From positions 1-64,000 of the forward strand of contig JAESTZ010000043.1 in the NCBI GenBank assembly GCA_016763315.1: 64,000 bases of DNA, written 5' to 3'. Positions within the stretch are counted from its first letter, which is position 1; the number at the start of each line of letters is the position of its first letter. Under the pieces are notes generated by a model, which saw only the letters and a program-made list of their open reading frames with translations, ran no database searches and had not been told where the DNA came from. Below are positions 50,872-59,238 of the stretch, piece after piece. This DNA comes from Robiginitomaculum sp. GTDB taxonomy: Bacteria > Pseudomonadota > Alphaproteobacteria > Caulobacterales > Maricaulaceae. The position numbers and the translations under genes were made by a program.

Positions 50872-51450
50872 ATGGAAAAAACCTACATTAGCGCACAAGA
50901 GCTATTAACCGGATCGTTCGAATTGGCGGAGCAAATACTACGTAGCGGTTTTCGGCCTGATTATATTGTCGGGGTTTGGCGCGGTGGCGCACCGATCGGT
51001 ATTGCCGTGCAAGAAGCGCTGGAGTTTTGCGGTGCGCCTTCGGATCATATTGCTATTCGCACTTCATCATATCACGGCATTGGACAACAGGACGCAGTGG
51101 TAAGAGTACACGGGCTGCATTATTTGATCGAAAATGTTAATGCTGACGATAGCTTGCTGATACTTGATGATGTGTTTGATTCTGGACGCTCGATAGATGC
51201 AATTATCCGTGAAATGAAGACATTAAGCAGGCTGAATATGCCAAGAGACTTGCGAGTTGGCACAGTTTATTACAAGCCAACAAAAAATATGACTGACCGG
51301 GTGCCGGATTATTACTTGCATGAAACTGATAAATGGTTGGTATTTCCCCATGAGCTGGACGGTTTGAATGAGGCCGAAGTGCGGGCGAATAAAAACTTGC
51401 CGGAAGGCCTTATCGAGTTGCGGCGGGAATTCTTAGATGCAAAAGGGTAA
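50872..51450 (+). CDS. Phosphoribosyltransferase (hypoxanthine/xanthine type)
   Basis: A 192-residue type I PRTase. Seen: the PRPP-binding LLILDDVFDSGRSIDA (about 95-110), an N-terminal YIVGVWRGGAPIGIAVQEAL, and GTVYYKPTKNMTDRVPDYYLHETDKWLVFPHEL. It is expected to salvage hypoxanthine, guanine or xanthine as nucleotide; base preference cannot be told, and the length (192) is between Gpt and Hpt. The gene is eight bases ahead of xth on the same strand and may share its promoter. Confidence 0.82.
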   Translation: MEKTYISAQELLTGSFELAEQILRSGFRPDYIVGVWRGGAPIGIAVQEALEFCGAPSDHIAIRTSSYHGIGQQDAVVRVHGLHYLIENVNADDSLLILDDVFDSGRSIDAIIREMKTLSRLNMPRDLRVGTVYYKPTKNMTDRVPDYYLHETDKWLVFPHELDGLNEAEVRANKNLPEGLIELRREFLDAKG

Positions 51451-51458
51451 GCGAAATT

Positions 51459-52253
51459 ATGTCCGCTGATCTGAAAATAGCCACATGGAATGTCAATTCG
51501 GTACGGACGCGAATTGGCAATGTGCTCAAATGCTTGGCTGAAGAAAAACCGGATGTGGTTTGCCTGCAGGAAATTAAATGCCAAACAGAGCAATTCCCGT
51601 ATCTTGAGTTTGAAGACATGGGCTATAATTGCGCTGTTCTGGGACAAAAATCCTATAATGGTGTGGCGATCTTGTCGAAGTTTGCAATTGAGGAAACTTT
51701 GCCCGGCCTTCCGGGTGATGCGAGCGATGAACAGGCAAGGTATTTGGAATGTGTGATCGCTGCCAATAAGGGTCCGGTGCGGGTGGCCAGTATTTACCTG
51801 CCAAACGGTAATCCCAAAACAACCGAAAAGTTTGACTATAAATTACGCTGGATGCAGCGATTACGAGAGCATGCCAAATCATTATTGAAATTTGAAGAGC
51901 CTTTGATACTGGCTGGAGACTACAACGTAATTGCAAAAGACGGCCATTGCTGGGATCCGGCAGTGTGGGTTGATGATGCTTTGATGGCTGATGAAACCAG
52001 AGCCGAATTTGCCGCTTTGCATTGGTTGGGCTTAGATAATGCCTGGCAAATCAAAGACGGCCGTGATCATCAATATACTTTTTGGGATTATCAACGTGGA
52101 GCATGGAACAAAGACCACGGAATTCATATTGACCATATCTTGATGTCGCCACAAGCAAGTGATCGTCTGCTTGATGTGAAAATTGCTCGCGAAACCAGAG
52201 CAGAAGAAAGACCATCAGATCATGTGCCGGTCATTGCAAGTTTTGATCTATGA
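51459..52253 (+). CDS. xth: Exodeoxyribonuclease III
   Basis: Apurinic/apyrimidinic endonuclease and 3' exonuclease of base-excision repair. The 264 residues show the EEP-family series: IATWNVNSVRTR (10s), CLQEIKCQ with the metal-binding glutamate, YNGVAILSK, SIYLPNG, LILAGDYNVI (catalytic Asp/Asn), and the C-terminal DYQRG..., HIDHILMS and SDHVPV. It overlaps the lysoplasmalogenase gene by an ATGA. Confidence 0.95.
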   Translation: MSADLKIATWNVNSVRTRIGNVLKCLAEEKPDVVCLQEIKCQTEQFPYLEFEDMGYNCAVLGQKSYNGVAILSKFAIEETLPGLPGDASDEQARYLECVIAANKGPVRVASIYLPNGNPKTTEKFDYKLRWMQRLREHAKSLLKFEEPLILAGDYNVIAKDGHCWDPAVWVDDALMADETRAEFAALHWLGLDNAWQIKDGRDHQYTFWDYQRGAWNKDHGIHIDHILMSPQASDRLLDVKIARETRAEERPSDHVPVIASFDL

Positions 52254-52906
52254 GCAATATTAGCAAAATTTTGCTAATATTGGCCGCTGTGCTGGCCAGT
52301 GCGTATTTATTTCTGCCGCAATATTTTGTATTTCCGGTTTCGGGATTGATAAAAACTGCTCCAGTATGGATTCTGGCTGTTATTGCATGGCGTGAAGCAC
52401 TAAAGGCTTATCGGTTGTTCCTATCGCTGGCATTAGTGTTTTCAGGGGTCGGTGATTTTGCTTTGGCTGCGCCGGTGCAGTGGACTTTTGCCGTGGGTAT
52501 GGCGGCGTTTCTTATTGGCCATTTATTTTATTTACTGGTTTTTTCTGTGAATTTACGCAAGTGGTCGCAACTGGACTTTTCAAGGCAAACAATCATTGTT
52601 TTGATTGGTCTATATGCCGTGGTAATGGGAGCAATCGTTTTGCCAAAAACCGGTGCGTTGATGCCGGCAATAGCTGTGTATTTTATCGTCTTGTCGTTAA
52701 TGGCCGCCGCAAGTTTTGCCAGTAACATTCCGCGCTGGACAAGAATTGGTGCTTTGTTGTTTGTGTTATCTGATACTTTGATCGGTATTGATAAATTTCT
52801 GGCACCAATAGAATTTAGGCATTTATCGGTAATGTCGACATATTATGCGGCGCAAGTTTTGATTTTGGCTGGTCTTTGTTGGCAAGGTAAACATAAGCAA
52901 AACTAG
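52250..52906 (+). CDS. Lysoplasmalogenase (YhhN/TMEM86 family)
   Basis: Polytopic membrane enzyme of the family that hydrolyses the vinyl-ether bond of lysoplasmalogens. The 218 residues contain seven or eight hydrophobic segments and the family blocks ALVFSGVGDFALA, AFLIGHLFYLLVFS and LLFVLSDTLIGIDKFL, whose Asp residues are the conserved polar positions. Bacterial members may act on other ether or lyso lipids. It overlaps xth by four bases, though the functional link is unclear. Confidence 0.88.
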   Translation: MSNISKILLILAAVLASAYLFLPQYFVFPVSGLIKTAPVWILAVIAWREALKAYRLFLSLALVFSGVGDFALAAPVQWTFAVGMAAFLIGHLFYLLVFSVNLRKWSQLDFSRQTIIVLIGLYAVVMGAIVLPKTGALMPAIAVYFIVLSLMAAASFASNIPRWTRIGALLFVLSDTLIGIDKFLAPIEFRHLSVMSTYYAAQVLILAGLCWQGKHKQN

Positions 52907-52909
52907 AGT

Positions 52910-52950
52910 TTTTCCGAAAAAGTGTGAAGCGGTTTTTCGATAAGAAATGC
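52910..52950. repeat. Intergenic palindromic repeat, type C
   Basis: TTTTTCCGAAAAAGTGTGAAG then CGGTTTTTCGATAAGAAATGCG. This is close to a well-known rhizobial intergenic palindrome and related to the core of the type A and hairpin-2 units (AAAAGTG-GA-CGGTTTT). It follows the lysoplasmalogenase stop by three bases and may terminate or stabilise its mRNA. Confidence 0.55.
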
Positions 52951-53010
52951 GACAAAACAAATGCTTATGGTATATTGCGGTTCAAAGTGAACCGGAAATG
53001 CCCTAATCGG

Positions 53011-53970
53011 TTAATGATTTCCCTTTAACGCATTAAGGAAATGAAATACCCGCTGAAAAGCAGTTACGGTTTGTGTGGCCAAACTTAAAGCCGTAGCTTT
53101 GTCGTCTAGTTGACCGAAATATTCCTGCCCGCCTTGTAAGGTTACAAAAACCCCTTGTTCAAAAAAAGCAGCAGTAGTTTGGCGCTGTTTATTATTGTTT
53201 TCCAGCTCCAGCAATCGGGTCATAAAGGCAGGGTCAACCAGAAAGCGGCCTTCAACTTGGTCGGTTGTGTAAACTTCAAACAATTTCTCGAACTTTGGCG
53301 AAGCCAAACCCATCGGTTTCATCGACTTGCCAAATCTACTTTTAAAATTGAACCAACCTTGATCTCTGGCAATGATCGTCGTGCAGGCAAATTTTCGCGG
53401 GTAAGGGGAGTGCAATAATTGGCCATTAAAGACAGTTACCCAATAGGTTTCGGTTCGGGTATTGCCTTTGCTATCAGTTGTTATTCTGGTGCGTTTTTCT
53501 TCGATATTGGCATGGTAAATAGAAAAACTTGTATCGTCATGAATTCCAGAAACCAGATTGGAAAAACTGCGGCGGTCACCTTTTGCAATCAATCCAAGTT
53601 CAACAAATTTTTCAAACTGAACTGGCTCAAACCCGCTTGGCTGATGATCAAGTTGCAAGAAATTGGCAATAGCACTTATGTGACTTTGGCTAAAGCTGTT
53701 CTTGGCTTTTGACAATTTCATAAAACCTGGAATCATTCCAATACCGGCACTTACAAAAAACAATGCTAAGGAAGCTGGCCAGATGTCTGGCTTAACCATA
53801 AACAAGATAAAACCAGCCAATGCTCCAGCTATTCCACCAATGGTTCCGAATTTGGTTATTTGCGCAAAGCTGCTAGCACGGGTGGATTTAAAGGCATCAA
53901 ATAATGGTTTGATTTTCTCGGTGACAAAAACTCCGAAGCCTTCAGGAAGTTCTGTTTCCAACCGGCTCAT
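53011..53970 (-). CDS. DUF3137 membrane protein
   Basis: A 319-residue protein with a charged helical N-terminus, two adjacent hydrophobic segments (about 45-62 and 68-84, GGIAGALAGFILFMVKPDI, then SLALFFVSAGIGMIPGF), and a soluble C-terminal domain. The block YWVTVFNGQLLHSPYPRKFACTTIIARDQGWFN and GRFLVDPAFMTRLLELE fit my recollection of DUF3137. Function unknown. It overlaps the M23 peptidase gene by an ATGA, which suggests a cell-wall connection. Confidence 0.8.
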   Translation of the reverse strand: MSRLETELPEGFGVFVTEKIKPLFDAFKSTRASSFAQITKFGTIGGIAGALAGFILFMVKPDIWPASLALFFVSAGIGMIPGFMKLSKAKNSFSQSHISAIANFLQLDHQPSGFEPVQFEKFVELGLIAKGDRRSFSNLVSGIHDDTSFSIYHANIEEKRTRITTDSKGNTRTETYWVTVFNGQLLHSPYPRKFACTTIIARDQGWFNFKSRFGKSMKPMGLASPKFEKLFEVYTTDQVEGRFLVDPAFMTRLLELENNNKQRQTTAAFFEQGVFVTLQGGQEYFGQLDDKATALSLATQTVTAFQRVFHFLNALKGNH

Positions 53971-54827
53971 TTTACTTGGTAATCAAGTAATAGTTTCGGG
54001 TTGATATATGTTCCGCGTACTTTGATGCCCCAGTGCAAATGCGGGCCGGTAGCGCGCCCTGTAGCGCCCACGGCACCGATAGCTTCACCTTGATTTACTT
54101 TGTCTCCAGCTTTTACATCAAGCCTTGATAAGTGCAGCATTACGCTCATTACGCCATCACCATGATCCAATATCAATAATCCGCCCTCAAAATACATATC
54201 CGGGTCGGCCAAAACCACCATCGCGTTGGCTGGCGCATGAATTATTGTGCCTTTTGGTGCGGCAAAATCATAACCCAAATGTGGGTTTTTTGGCTGACCA
54301 TTTAGTATTCTTTGTGAGCCATAAACACCAGAAATGCGCGATTTTGCTACTGGTTTGCTAAATCCATTTGCATACCAGCTGGCATTGGCGCGATGTTTCC
54401 ATGCCGCTTGTTTTTTGATCCAGTCGGCTTCGACTTTTCGTTGCTGCTCTAATGTGCGTGGTGTGACTTTGCCCGGCGGCAAGCCGTCAATGCGTTCGAT
54501 AGCCCAAGTTCCTTTGCCTAGTTGCAGTGAAACAGGTTTGATTTGCTGTTGATCGCTGGAGTTACCAATTACTGTTAGTTCTACATGTAATGCGGAATTA
54601 CGAGAAAACGGGATCAGGGCAGGGTGTGCCGCAGAAATGCCGGTTGTCTTGTCGTTACCGTATTTGATTTGATAATTGCCGAAGGTTGTTTTGGGCAAGG
54701 AGCAAATTACAAACCCGCCTTGAACCAATTCTCCTTCACAGGACATTTCAAGTATCTGCCGGTCACTGCCAAAAGCTGGAGCCGAAAGCAACATCAAGAA
54801 AAATAAGCTAATATACAGCTTAATCAT
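53967..54827 (-). CDS. M23-family peptidase (LytM-type), secreted
   Basis: Zinc metallopeptidase of the cell envelope, 286 residues, with a signal peptide (LYISLFFLMLLSAPAFG). The C-terminal domain has the Zn motifs: NPHLGYDFA (H-x3-D) and GPHLHWGI (HxH), plus MLHLSRLDV with the histidine of the third position, so it is likely active. Residues 25-130 form a beta-rich N-terminal domain. Probably cuts peptidoglycan cross-bridges. It is between the DUF2093 and DUF3137 genes, both overlapping. Confidence 0.9.
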   Translation of the reverse strand: MIKLYISLFFLMLLSAPAFGSDRQILEMSCEGELVQGGFVICSLPKTTFGNYQIKYGNDKTTGISAAHPALIPFSRNSALHVELTVIGNSSDQQQIKPVSLQLGKGTWAIERIDGLPPGKVTPRTLEQQRKVEADWIKKQAAWKHRANASWYANGFSKPVAKSRISGVYGSQRILNGQPKNPHLGYDFAAPKGTIIHAPANAMVVLADPDMYFEGGLLILDHGDGVMSVMLHLSRLDVKAGDKVNQGEAIGAVGATGRATGPHLHWGIKVRGTYINPKLLLDYQVK

Positions 54828-55041
54828 TTTTGCTTTGGGTGGTTTTCCATCGGGTCAAAGCAGCATCAGCATTAATATAGGCTTCTTGCAGCTCAACTGA
54901 CCAATAGGTTAGGGCATGTAGAGGGATTTGCTTGCCAGTTTCGGCACACAGAACATGAGCGCCCGGCTGGATCAAGGTGAATTCCCCGTCTCTATACTCG
55001 ATTTCAGCTAATCCGCTAAATCCATTTTCCAGATGGTTCAT
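54820..55041 (-). CDS. DUF2093 small protein
   Basis: A 73-residue protein of the alphaproteobacterial DUF2093 family: LAEIEYRDGEFTLIQPGAHVLCAETGKQIPLHALTYWSVELQEAY is the diagnostic stretch. The ATG at 55041 is chosen because family members begin at MN(H/R); a frame extension of 16 codons adds nothing. Function unknown. It begins the DUF2093-M23-DUF3137 run, overlapping the peptidase gene by eight bases. Confidence 0.85.
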   Translation of the reverse strand: MNHLENGFSGLAEIEYRDGEFTLIQPGAHVLCAETGKQIPLHALTYWSVELQEAYINADAALTRWKTTQSKND

Positions 55042-55116
55042 ATTATCTATCCAGATTTTCGAGTGGAAGCAAAATAACCGCCCCGCCATTTAATGGCGAG
55101 GCGACAATTGATAACT

Positions 55117-55830
55117 TTAGTCTCTGCCACCAAGCAAGTTTAGCAACATCATGAACATGTTCAAGAAGTTGATATAAAGGCTAAGTGCGCCCATGATCGA
55201 AACCCGTGCAGCCATGTCAGCATTGCCGCCAAGCTCGTAATATGAGTGTTTCAGGCGTTGGGTATCATAAGCGGTAAGACCGGCAAAAATCCCAAGACCA
55301 ATCAGGTTGATGGCAAAGAATATTGCACCGGAGCCGACAAATATATTAACCACAGAGGCAATGATAATACCGATTACACCCATAATCAGGAAACTACCCC
55401 AACCGGAAATATCTTTCTTGGTGGTATATCCCCAAAGGCTAAGCCCGCCAAACATTGCCGAAGTCATGAAGAACACTTGCGTGATCAGCATCGTATCAAA
55501 GCGTAAGAAAATGGTGGCAACTGATAGTCCCATCATCGCAGCAAATGCGTAAAATGCGGCTCTGGCTCCGGCTGGACTCATCTTGTAAACTCGCGCCGAT
55601 AGGAAAAACACAAATGCCAATGGACCAAACATCACCACCCAGCGCAACGGTGTGCCGTAAATCACTTGCATTAATGGCTGTGACTGCGAGGCGAAAAATG
55701 CGATTGCTCCGGTGATGGCAATGGCGATAGTCATGTGGCGATAAATGCCAAGCATGAATGTACGTAAACCCTGATCCAGACTCATATCCATGGTCGGGGC
55801 TTGTGACATGGTACGGTGTTGATTATCCAT
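55117..55830 (-). CDS. yccA: Bax inhibitor-1/YccA family membrane protein
   Basis: A 237-residue protein with seven membrane segments and the family end LTAYDTQRLKHSYYE followed by ALSLYINFLNMFMMLLNLLG. YccA modulates FtsH proteolysis and protects the Sec translocon in E. coli; BI-1 homologues also act as pH-sensitive calcium leak channels. The ATG at 55830 gives MDNQHRTMSQAP; an in-frame alternative at 55887 is too far from any ribosome-binding site. The upstream region carries a two-hairpin element (55879-55973). Confidence 0.88.
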   Translation of the reverse strand: MDNQHRTMSQAPTMDMSLDQGLRTFMLGIYRHMTIAIAITGAIAFFASQSQPLMQVIYGTPLRWVVMFGPLAFVFFLSARVYKMSPAGARAAFYAFAAMMGLSVATIFLRFDTMLITQVFFMTSAMFGGLSLWGYTTKKDISGWGSFLIMGVIGIIIASVVNIFVGSGAIFFAINLIGLGIFAGLTAYDTQRLKHSYYELGGNADMAARVSIMGALSLYINFLNMFMMLLNLLGGRD

Positions 55831-55878
55831 TTTGTCTCTCTTATTAGATAAATCCCGCGAAATCGGGAACATTGTTTG

Positions 55879-55973
55879 TATACTCAAAGCACTTAATTTA
55901 ACAGTGTTTTTGAGTATATTTTTTGTTTTCCATCAACTTATCCAAAAACCGGTGCCCACTTTTTGGGTTGATG
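55879..55973. repeat. Two-hairpin intergenic element between yccA and thpR
   Basis: Hairpin 1 (55879-55918): TATACTCAAAGCACT and AGTGTTTTTGAGTATA with centre TAATTTAAC. Hairpin 2 (55930-55973): CCATCAACTTATCCAAAAACC and CCCACTTTTTGGGTTGATG. Followed by TATATAAT. It lies in the region between two divergent genes, so it could shape either promoter. Confidence 0.7.
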
Positions 55974-56089
55974 TATATAATATCGGGGCGCTGGCCTAAA
56001 AAATCAAGCATTTCCGGTGGTTTTTCTATGAAAATTACCTTACTTTTAGGTTTAACGGCCAAGAAGTAATTCTAATTCAGGAAAATACT

Positions 56090-56641
56090 ATGCGATTATT
56101 TGCAGCATTAGCAGTGCCTGATCAGGTGTCAGAGCAATTATTGCGCCTACAAAGTGGTGTGCAAGGCGCAAAATGGCGACCACAAGAGAACTTTCATATC
56201 ACTTTGAGTTTTTATGGTGATGTGGACGAGCAAATGGCATTTCATCTTGAAGAAGCTTTAGGCGAGATAACCATACCGGCAATGGATTTGCAGGTCAGTG
56301 GGCTTGGCTCATTTGGCAAGAAGAAACCATTTGCGTTATGGGCGGGAGTTGATGGGCAAACTGTAACTGACCGTGAGAAGCTGTTTTCTTTGGCCGATCA
56401 GTGCGCCAAAGCCGGTATCAAAGCTGGCATCAATTTGGAACATAGAAATTATCAGCCACACCTTACTCTGGCTTATTGCAGAAATATGACGGCCAAGGCA
56501 GCGGCGCAGTATTTTGCCGCTAATGATGGCTATTTGCCGATGAAATTATCTACCGATAAGTTTTCTCTTTATTGTTCGGTTCTCGGGAAAAACTTCTCGC
56601 GTTATCAAGTGCTAACAGAATTTGATAATTCTGGATTATAG
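56090..56641 (+). CDS. thpR: RNA 2',3'-cyclic phosphodiesterase (ThpR/LigT)
   Basis: Two-histidine phosphoesterase, 183 residues, with the paired motifs HIT (36-38, in NFHITLSF) and HLT (124-126, in PHLTLAY) that form the active site. Related enzymes hydrolyse 2',3'-cyclic phosphates or seal 2'-5' RNA ends. Normal length. The function in the cell is uncertain. Monocistronic. Confidence 0.9.
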   Translation: MRLFAALAVPDQVSEQLLRLQSGVQGAKWRPQENFHITLSFYGDVDEQMAFHLEEALGEITIPAMDLQVSGLGSFGKKKPFALWAGVDGQTVTDREKLFSLADQCAKAGIKAGINLEHRNYQPHLTLAYCRNMTAKAAAQYFAANDGYLPMKLSTDKFSLYCSVLGKNFSRYQVLTEFDNSGL

Positions 56642-56883
56642 CTGATTAATTTGCAGGAAACATATCATTCACCGTTCGTTCAGAACGCCTATTGCAGTTT
56701 GTAAATGCGTGCGTCCTTGGGTGCATTGGTATTAACGTCTGATCAAACTGCAATGCAGGCGGCCAATGCACCCTTTTTCGCAAGATTGTTTTTCTAATAA
56801 AAAAACAAAATCCCTCTGGCAAATTGCCACGAACCTATTTATACAGAGCAGCATAATTTGTATGCAATTCACTGGAGAACAAA

Positions 56884-56964
56884 ATGATTGCGTTACTGGC
56901 TCTTTTGGGTGTTGTTGCCGTATTTGCTGTTTTGAATCTGATTGAATTTGGCCGCTTGGATTAA
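56884..56964 (+). CDS. 26-residue single-pass membrane protein
   Basis: A very short open frame, ATG to TAA, reading a hydrophobic segment (ALLALLGVVAVFAVLNLI) and the polar end EFGRLD. A good ribosome-binding site, GGAG, stands six to seven bases upstream (56874-56877). I recall similar small alphaproteobacterial peptides with a hydrophobic helix and a conserved N-L-I-E-F-(G/K)-R-D end, though this is from memory. It stops two bases before the convergent receiver gene. Function unknown. Confidence 0.55.
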   Translation: MIALLALLGVVAVFAVLNLIEFGRLD

Positions 56965-56966
56965 AT

Positions 56967-57416
56967 CTAGGCGGTTCGAGTTTGCTGTTGTTCACCCGAC
57001 ATTTCAATAGCTGCATCAATAGTTGCTGCTAATACGGGTACTTCAAACGGCTTGGATAAATAAGTATCCATTCCTGCCTCGTAAACCCGTTGCTCGATGC
57101 CATGGCGGACATCGGCGGTCAGGGCAATAATCGGTAAGTCTGCATTGCTAGCACCGGATTTACGAATTGCAGTAGTGGCTTCAAAGCCGTCCATTACCGG
57201 CATGTGCAAATCCATTAAAACTAGATCAAAGCCCTCGGCTAAAAATAATGCAACGCCTTGTTTGCCATCATTTGCTAGTGAACTGGTATGACCCAGTTTT
57301 TCCAAAACCAACTGTAAAAGCCGCTGATTGGTTGGATTATCTTCAACTATTAGAATATGACCGGAAGTTTTTTCAATTGGTTCTGGTTTTTTTTTTTGGC
57401 AATGAATAAGACACAC
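56967..57416 (-). CDS. Receiver domain, probably the C-terminal part of a hybrid kinase
   Basis: A 149-residue frame with a CheY-like domain: ILIVEDN (acidic pocket), VLMDLHMPVMDG (phospho-acceptor Asp), ALTAD and SKPF. It has no output domain. Its frame overlaps the kinase frame at a run of eleven A (57387-57397 as T); dropping one A joins LPKKK to PEPIEKTSGHILIVEDN, a natural hybrid-kinase linker. The GTG start at 57416 lacks a convincing ribosome-binding site. I therefore read it as the second half of one protein, separated by a homopolymer indel or reached by slippage. Confidence 0.8.
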   Translation of the reverse strand: MCLIHCQKKKPEPIEKTSGHILIVEDNPTNQRLLQLVLEKLGHTSSLANDGKQGVALFLAEGFDLVLMDLHMPVMDGFEATTAIRKSGASNADLPIIALTADVRHGIEQRVYEAGMDTYLSKPFEVPVLAATIDAAIEMSGEQQQTRTA

Positions 57417-58107
57417 AAAGCGTAAAGGTTGAGCCGCTGCCCGGCGCGCTTACAGCCTCCAAAGAACCGCCCATGATACGAGTTAGCTGGCTGGTAATTG
57501 TTAAGCCTAGACCAGAGCCGTCGAAGGTGGGTTTTTTTTGTCTATTTTCGTGATTTACGGAGAAAATTTCTTTTAGATTTTCCGAAGATATACCAGGGCC
57601 GCTATCGGTGACAGATACATATAATTCGTTGCTGTTATTGCTTGTTTGGTCAACCCAGCAGGAAATGCTGATTTTACCGGCTTCGGTAAATTTCACTGCA
57701 TTTCCTACGAGGCTAGATAAACACTGGTTGAATCGTTTTCTATCCAGTATTTTATTTCCTGCTACTTCTGGTGTGGTTTCAAAAGAAATAGAGATGTTCT
57801 TTTCATTAGCCAAAGAGTTGTATTTGGCAATAACTATTTGCACTTCATCAGTTACTTCAAAAACATTTGCATTTAGCGACAGGTCATTGGATTGTAAGCG
57901 ACTAACATCGAGTAAATCATCGAGCATTGCCAATAAGTGCGAGCCAGCTTTTTGAATTATATCAACAAATTCTGATTGTGTGGCATCTAGTTTTGTATCA
58001 GCTAGTAATTGTGAAATCCCGGAAATTGCGTTTAATGGCGTGCGTATTTCATGGCTGATTGTCGATAGAAAATGCCCTTCTTGCTCGTTCAAGGTTTGTT
58101 TGCTCAT
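57373..58107 (-). CDS. Sensor histidine kinase (hybrid, N-terminal part)
   Basis: A 244-residue kinase core without any sensor or membrane segment. HisKA: phospho-acceptor His 19 in STISHEIRTPLNAISG; HATPase: N box LVGNAVKFT, G1 DSGPGIS and G2 GSGLGLTIT. It ends LPKKKTRTN, where the poly-A run takes it out of the receiver frame. Being soluble and short, it may need a partner for sensing or be part of a phosphorelay. The 123 bp upstream to prsA contain a small hairpin GCAACT-AAA-AGTTGC. Confidence 0.85.
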   Translation of the reverse strand: MSKQTLNEQEGHFLSTISHEIRTPLNAISGISQLLADTKLDATQSEFVDIIQKAGSHLLAMLDDLLDVSRLQSNDLSLNANVFEVTDEVQIVIAKYNSLANEKNISISFETTPEVAGNKILDRKRFNQCLSSLVGNAVKFTEAGKISISCWVDQTSNNSNELYVSVTDSGPGISSENLKEIFSVNHENRQKKPTFDGSGLGLTITSQLTRIMGGSLEAVSAPGSGSTFTLCVSYSLPKKKTRTN

Positions 58108-58230
58108 CTCATTTGCCTGTCATGTATTTCTGATAATATGGTTGCGTTATCACCTTGTAGCAACTAAAAGTTGCGTTTTGCTTAACTGCAAAATGAATAC
58201 CTGCTGATACTAGGTTCCAACCATAGTTAG

Positions 58231-59163
58231 CTATTCAAATAATACAGAGACGCTTTCTTCATTGGAGATACGGCGAATAGCTTTGGCCAATAGTGGCCCT
58301 ACTGAAAGTTGCCGTATGTTTTTAGCATCAATAACTTTTTGCGGCTGCTCAATTGAATTGGTAATTACCAGTTCTTTCAGCTTAGAGGCGGCAATTCTGG
58401 TCGCGGCTCCGTTGGATAAAACACCGTGTGAACAATATGCGGAAACCTCGATAGCTCCTTGTTCCAATAAAGCATCGGCGGCGCCAATCAAAGTACCACC
58501 GCTATCGACTATATCGTCTATTAGAATACATTTGCGACCACTAACGTCACCGATAATGTTCATTACTTCACTTTGCCCGTGCTTGGGGCGGCGTTTGTCG
58601 ACTATGGCAATATCGGCGCCAAGTCGCATAGCAATACCTCTGGCGCGAACCACGCCGCCGACATCGGGTGAAATAAGCATTAATTTCTCGGTACCATAAT
58701 TTTTGCGAATATCTTCGCGTAAAACCGGACCGGCAAACAAATTGTCTGTGGGAATATCAAAGAAACCTTGTATTTGCCCAGCGTGTAAATCCATGGTCAG
58801 TACTCTATCAGCACCGGCAGTAGTGATCATATTGGCAACAAGTTTGGCTGAAATCGGGGTTCTGCCTTCGGACTTTCGATCCTGTCTAGCATAACCGAAA
58901 TAAGGTAAAACGGCAGTAATGCGCATTGCACTAGCGCGGCGTAAAGCATCAATACAAATCAGCAATTCCATTAAATGGTCATTGGCCGGAAAGCTGGTTG
59001 ACTGGACTACAAATACATCTTGACCACGGACATTTTCGTCAATACTGACAAAAATTTCCTTGTCAGCAAACCGCTTAACATTGGCGTTGGTAAGCCTCAT
59101 ATCTAGTAAGCTGGCAATTTCTTTAGCAAGACCTCGGTTTGAATTAGCTGACAGAACCTTCAT
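58231..59163 (-). CDS. prsA: Ribose-phosphate pyrophosphokinase
   Basis: Makes PRPP from ribose-5-phosphate and ATP, feeding purine, pyrimidine, histidine and tryptophan synthesis, and the salvage enzyme at 50872. The 310 residues have the class I features: [73 protein letters not shown] and the PRPP loop [14 protein letters not shown]. Normal length. Confidence 0.96.
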   Translation of the reverse strand: MKVLSANSNRGLAKEIASLLDMRLTNANVKRFADKEIFVSIDENVRGQDVFVVQSTSFPANDHLMELLICIDALRRASAMRITAVLPYFGYARQDRKSEGRTPISAKLVANMITTAGADRVLTMDLHAGQIQGFFDIPTDNLFAGPVLREDIRKNYGTEKLMLISPDVGGVVRARGIAMRLGADIAIVDKRRPKHGQSEVMNIIGDVSGRKCILIDDIVDSGGTLIGAADALLEQGAIEVSAYCSHGVLSNGAATRIAASKLKELVITNSIEQPQKVIDAKNIRQLSVGPLLAKAIRRISNEESVSVLFE

Positions 59164-59189
59164 GAATGCTCTCCGGCGAAAGGTTGAGT

Positions 59190-59215
59190 GATCTGAAATA
59201 AAAACATTTCAGATC
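59190..59215 (-). promoter_or_regulatory. 10-bp-stem hairpin upstream of prsA
   Basis: GATCTGAAAT and ATTTCAGATC, perfect, with a six-base A-rich loop. It lies between the pgeF stop (59239) and the prsA start (59163), so it could end pgeF transcription or act in the prsA leader. No U-run follows on the minus strand. Confidence 0.45.
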
Positions 59216-59238
59216 GTTTGATGGCAAATCTTTGATCA

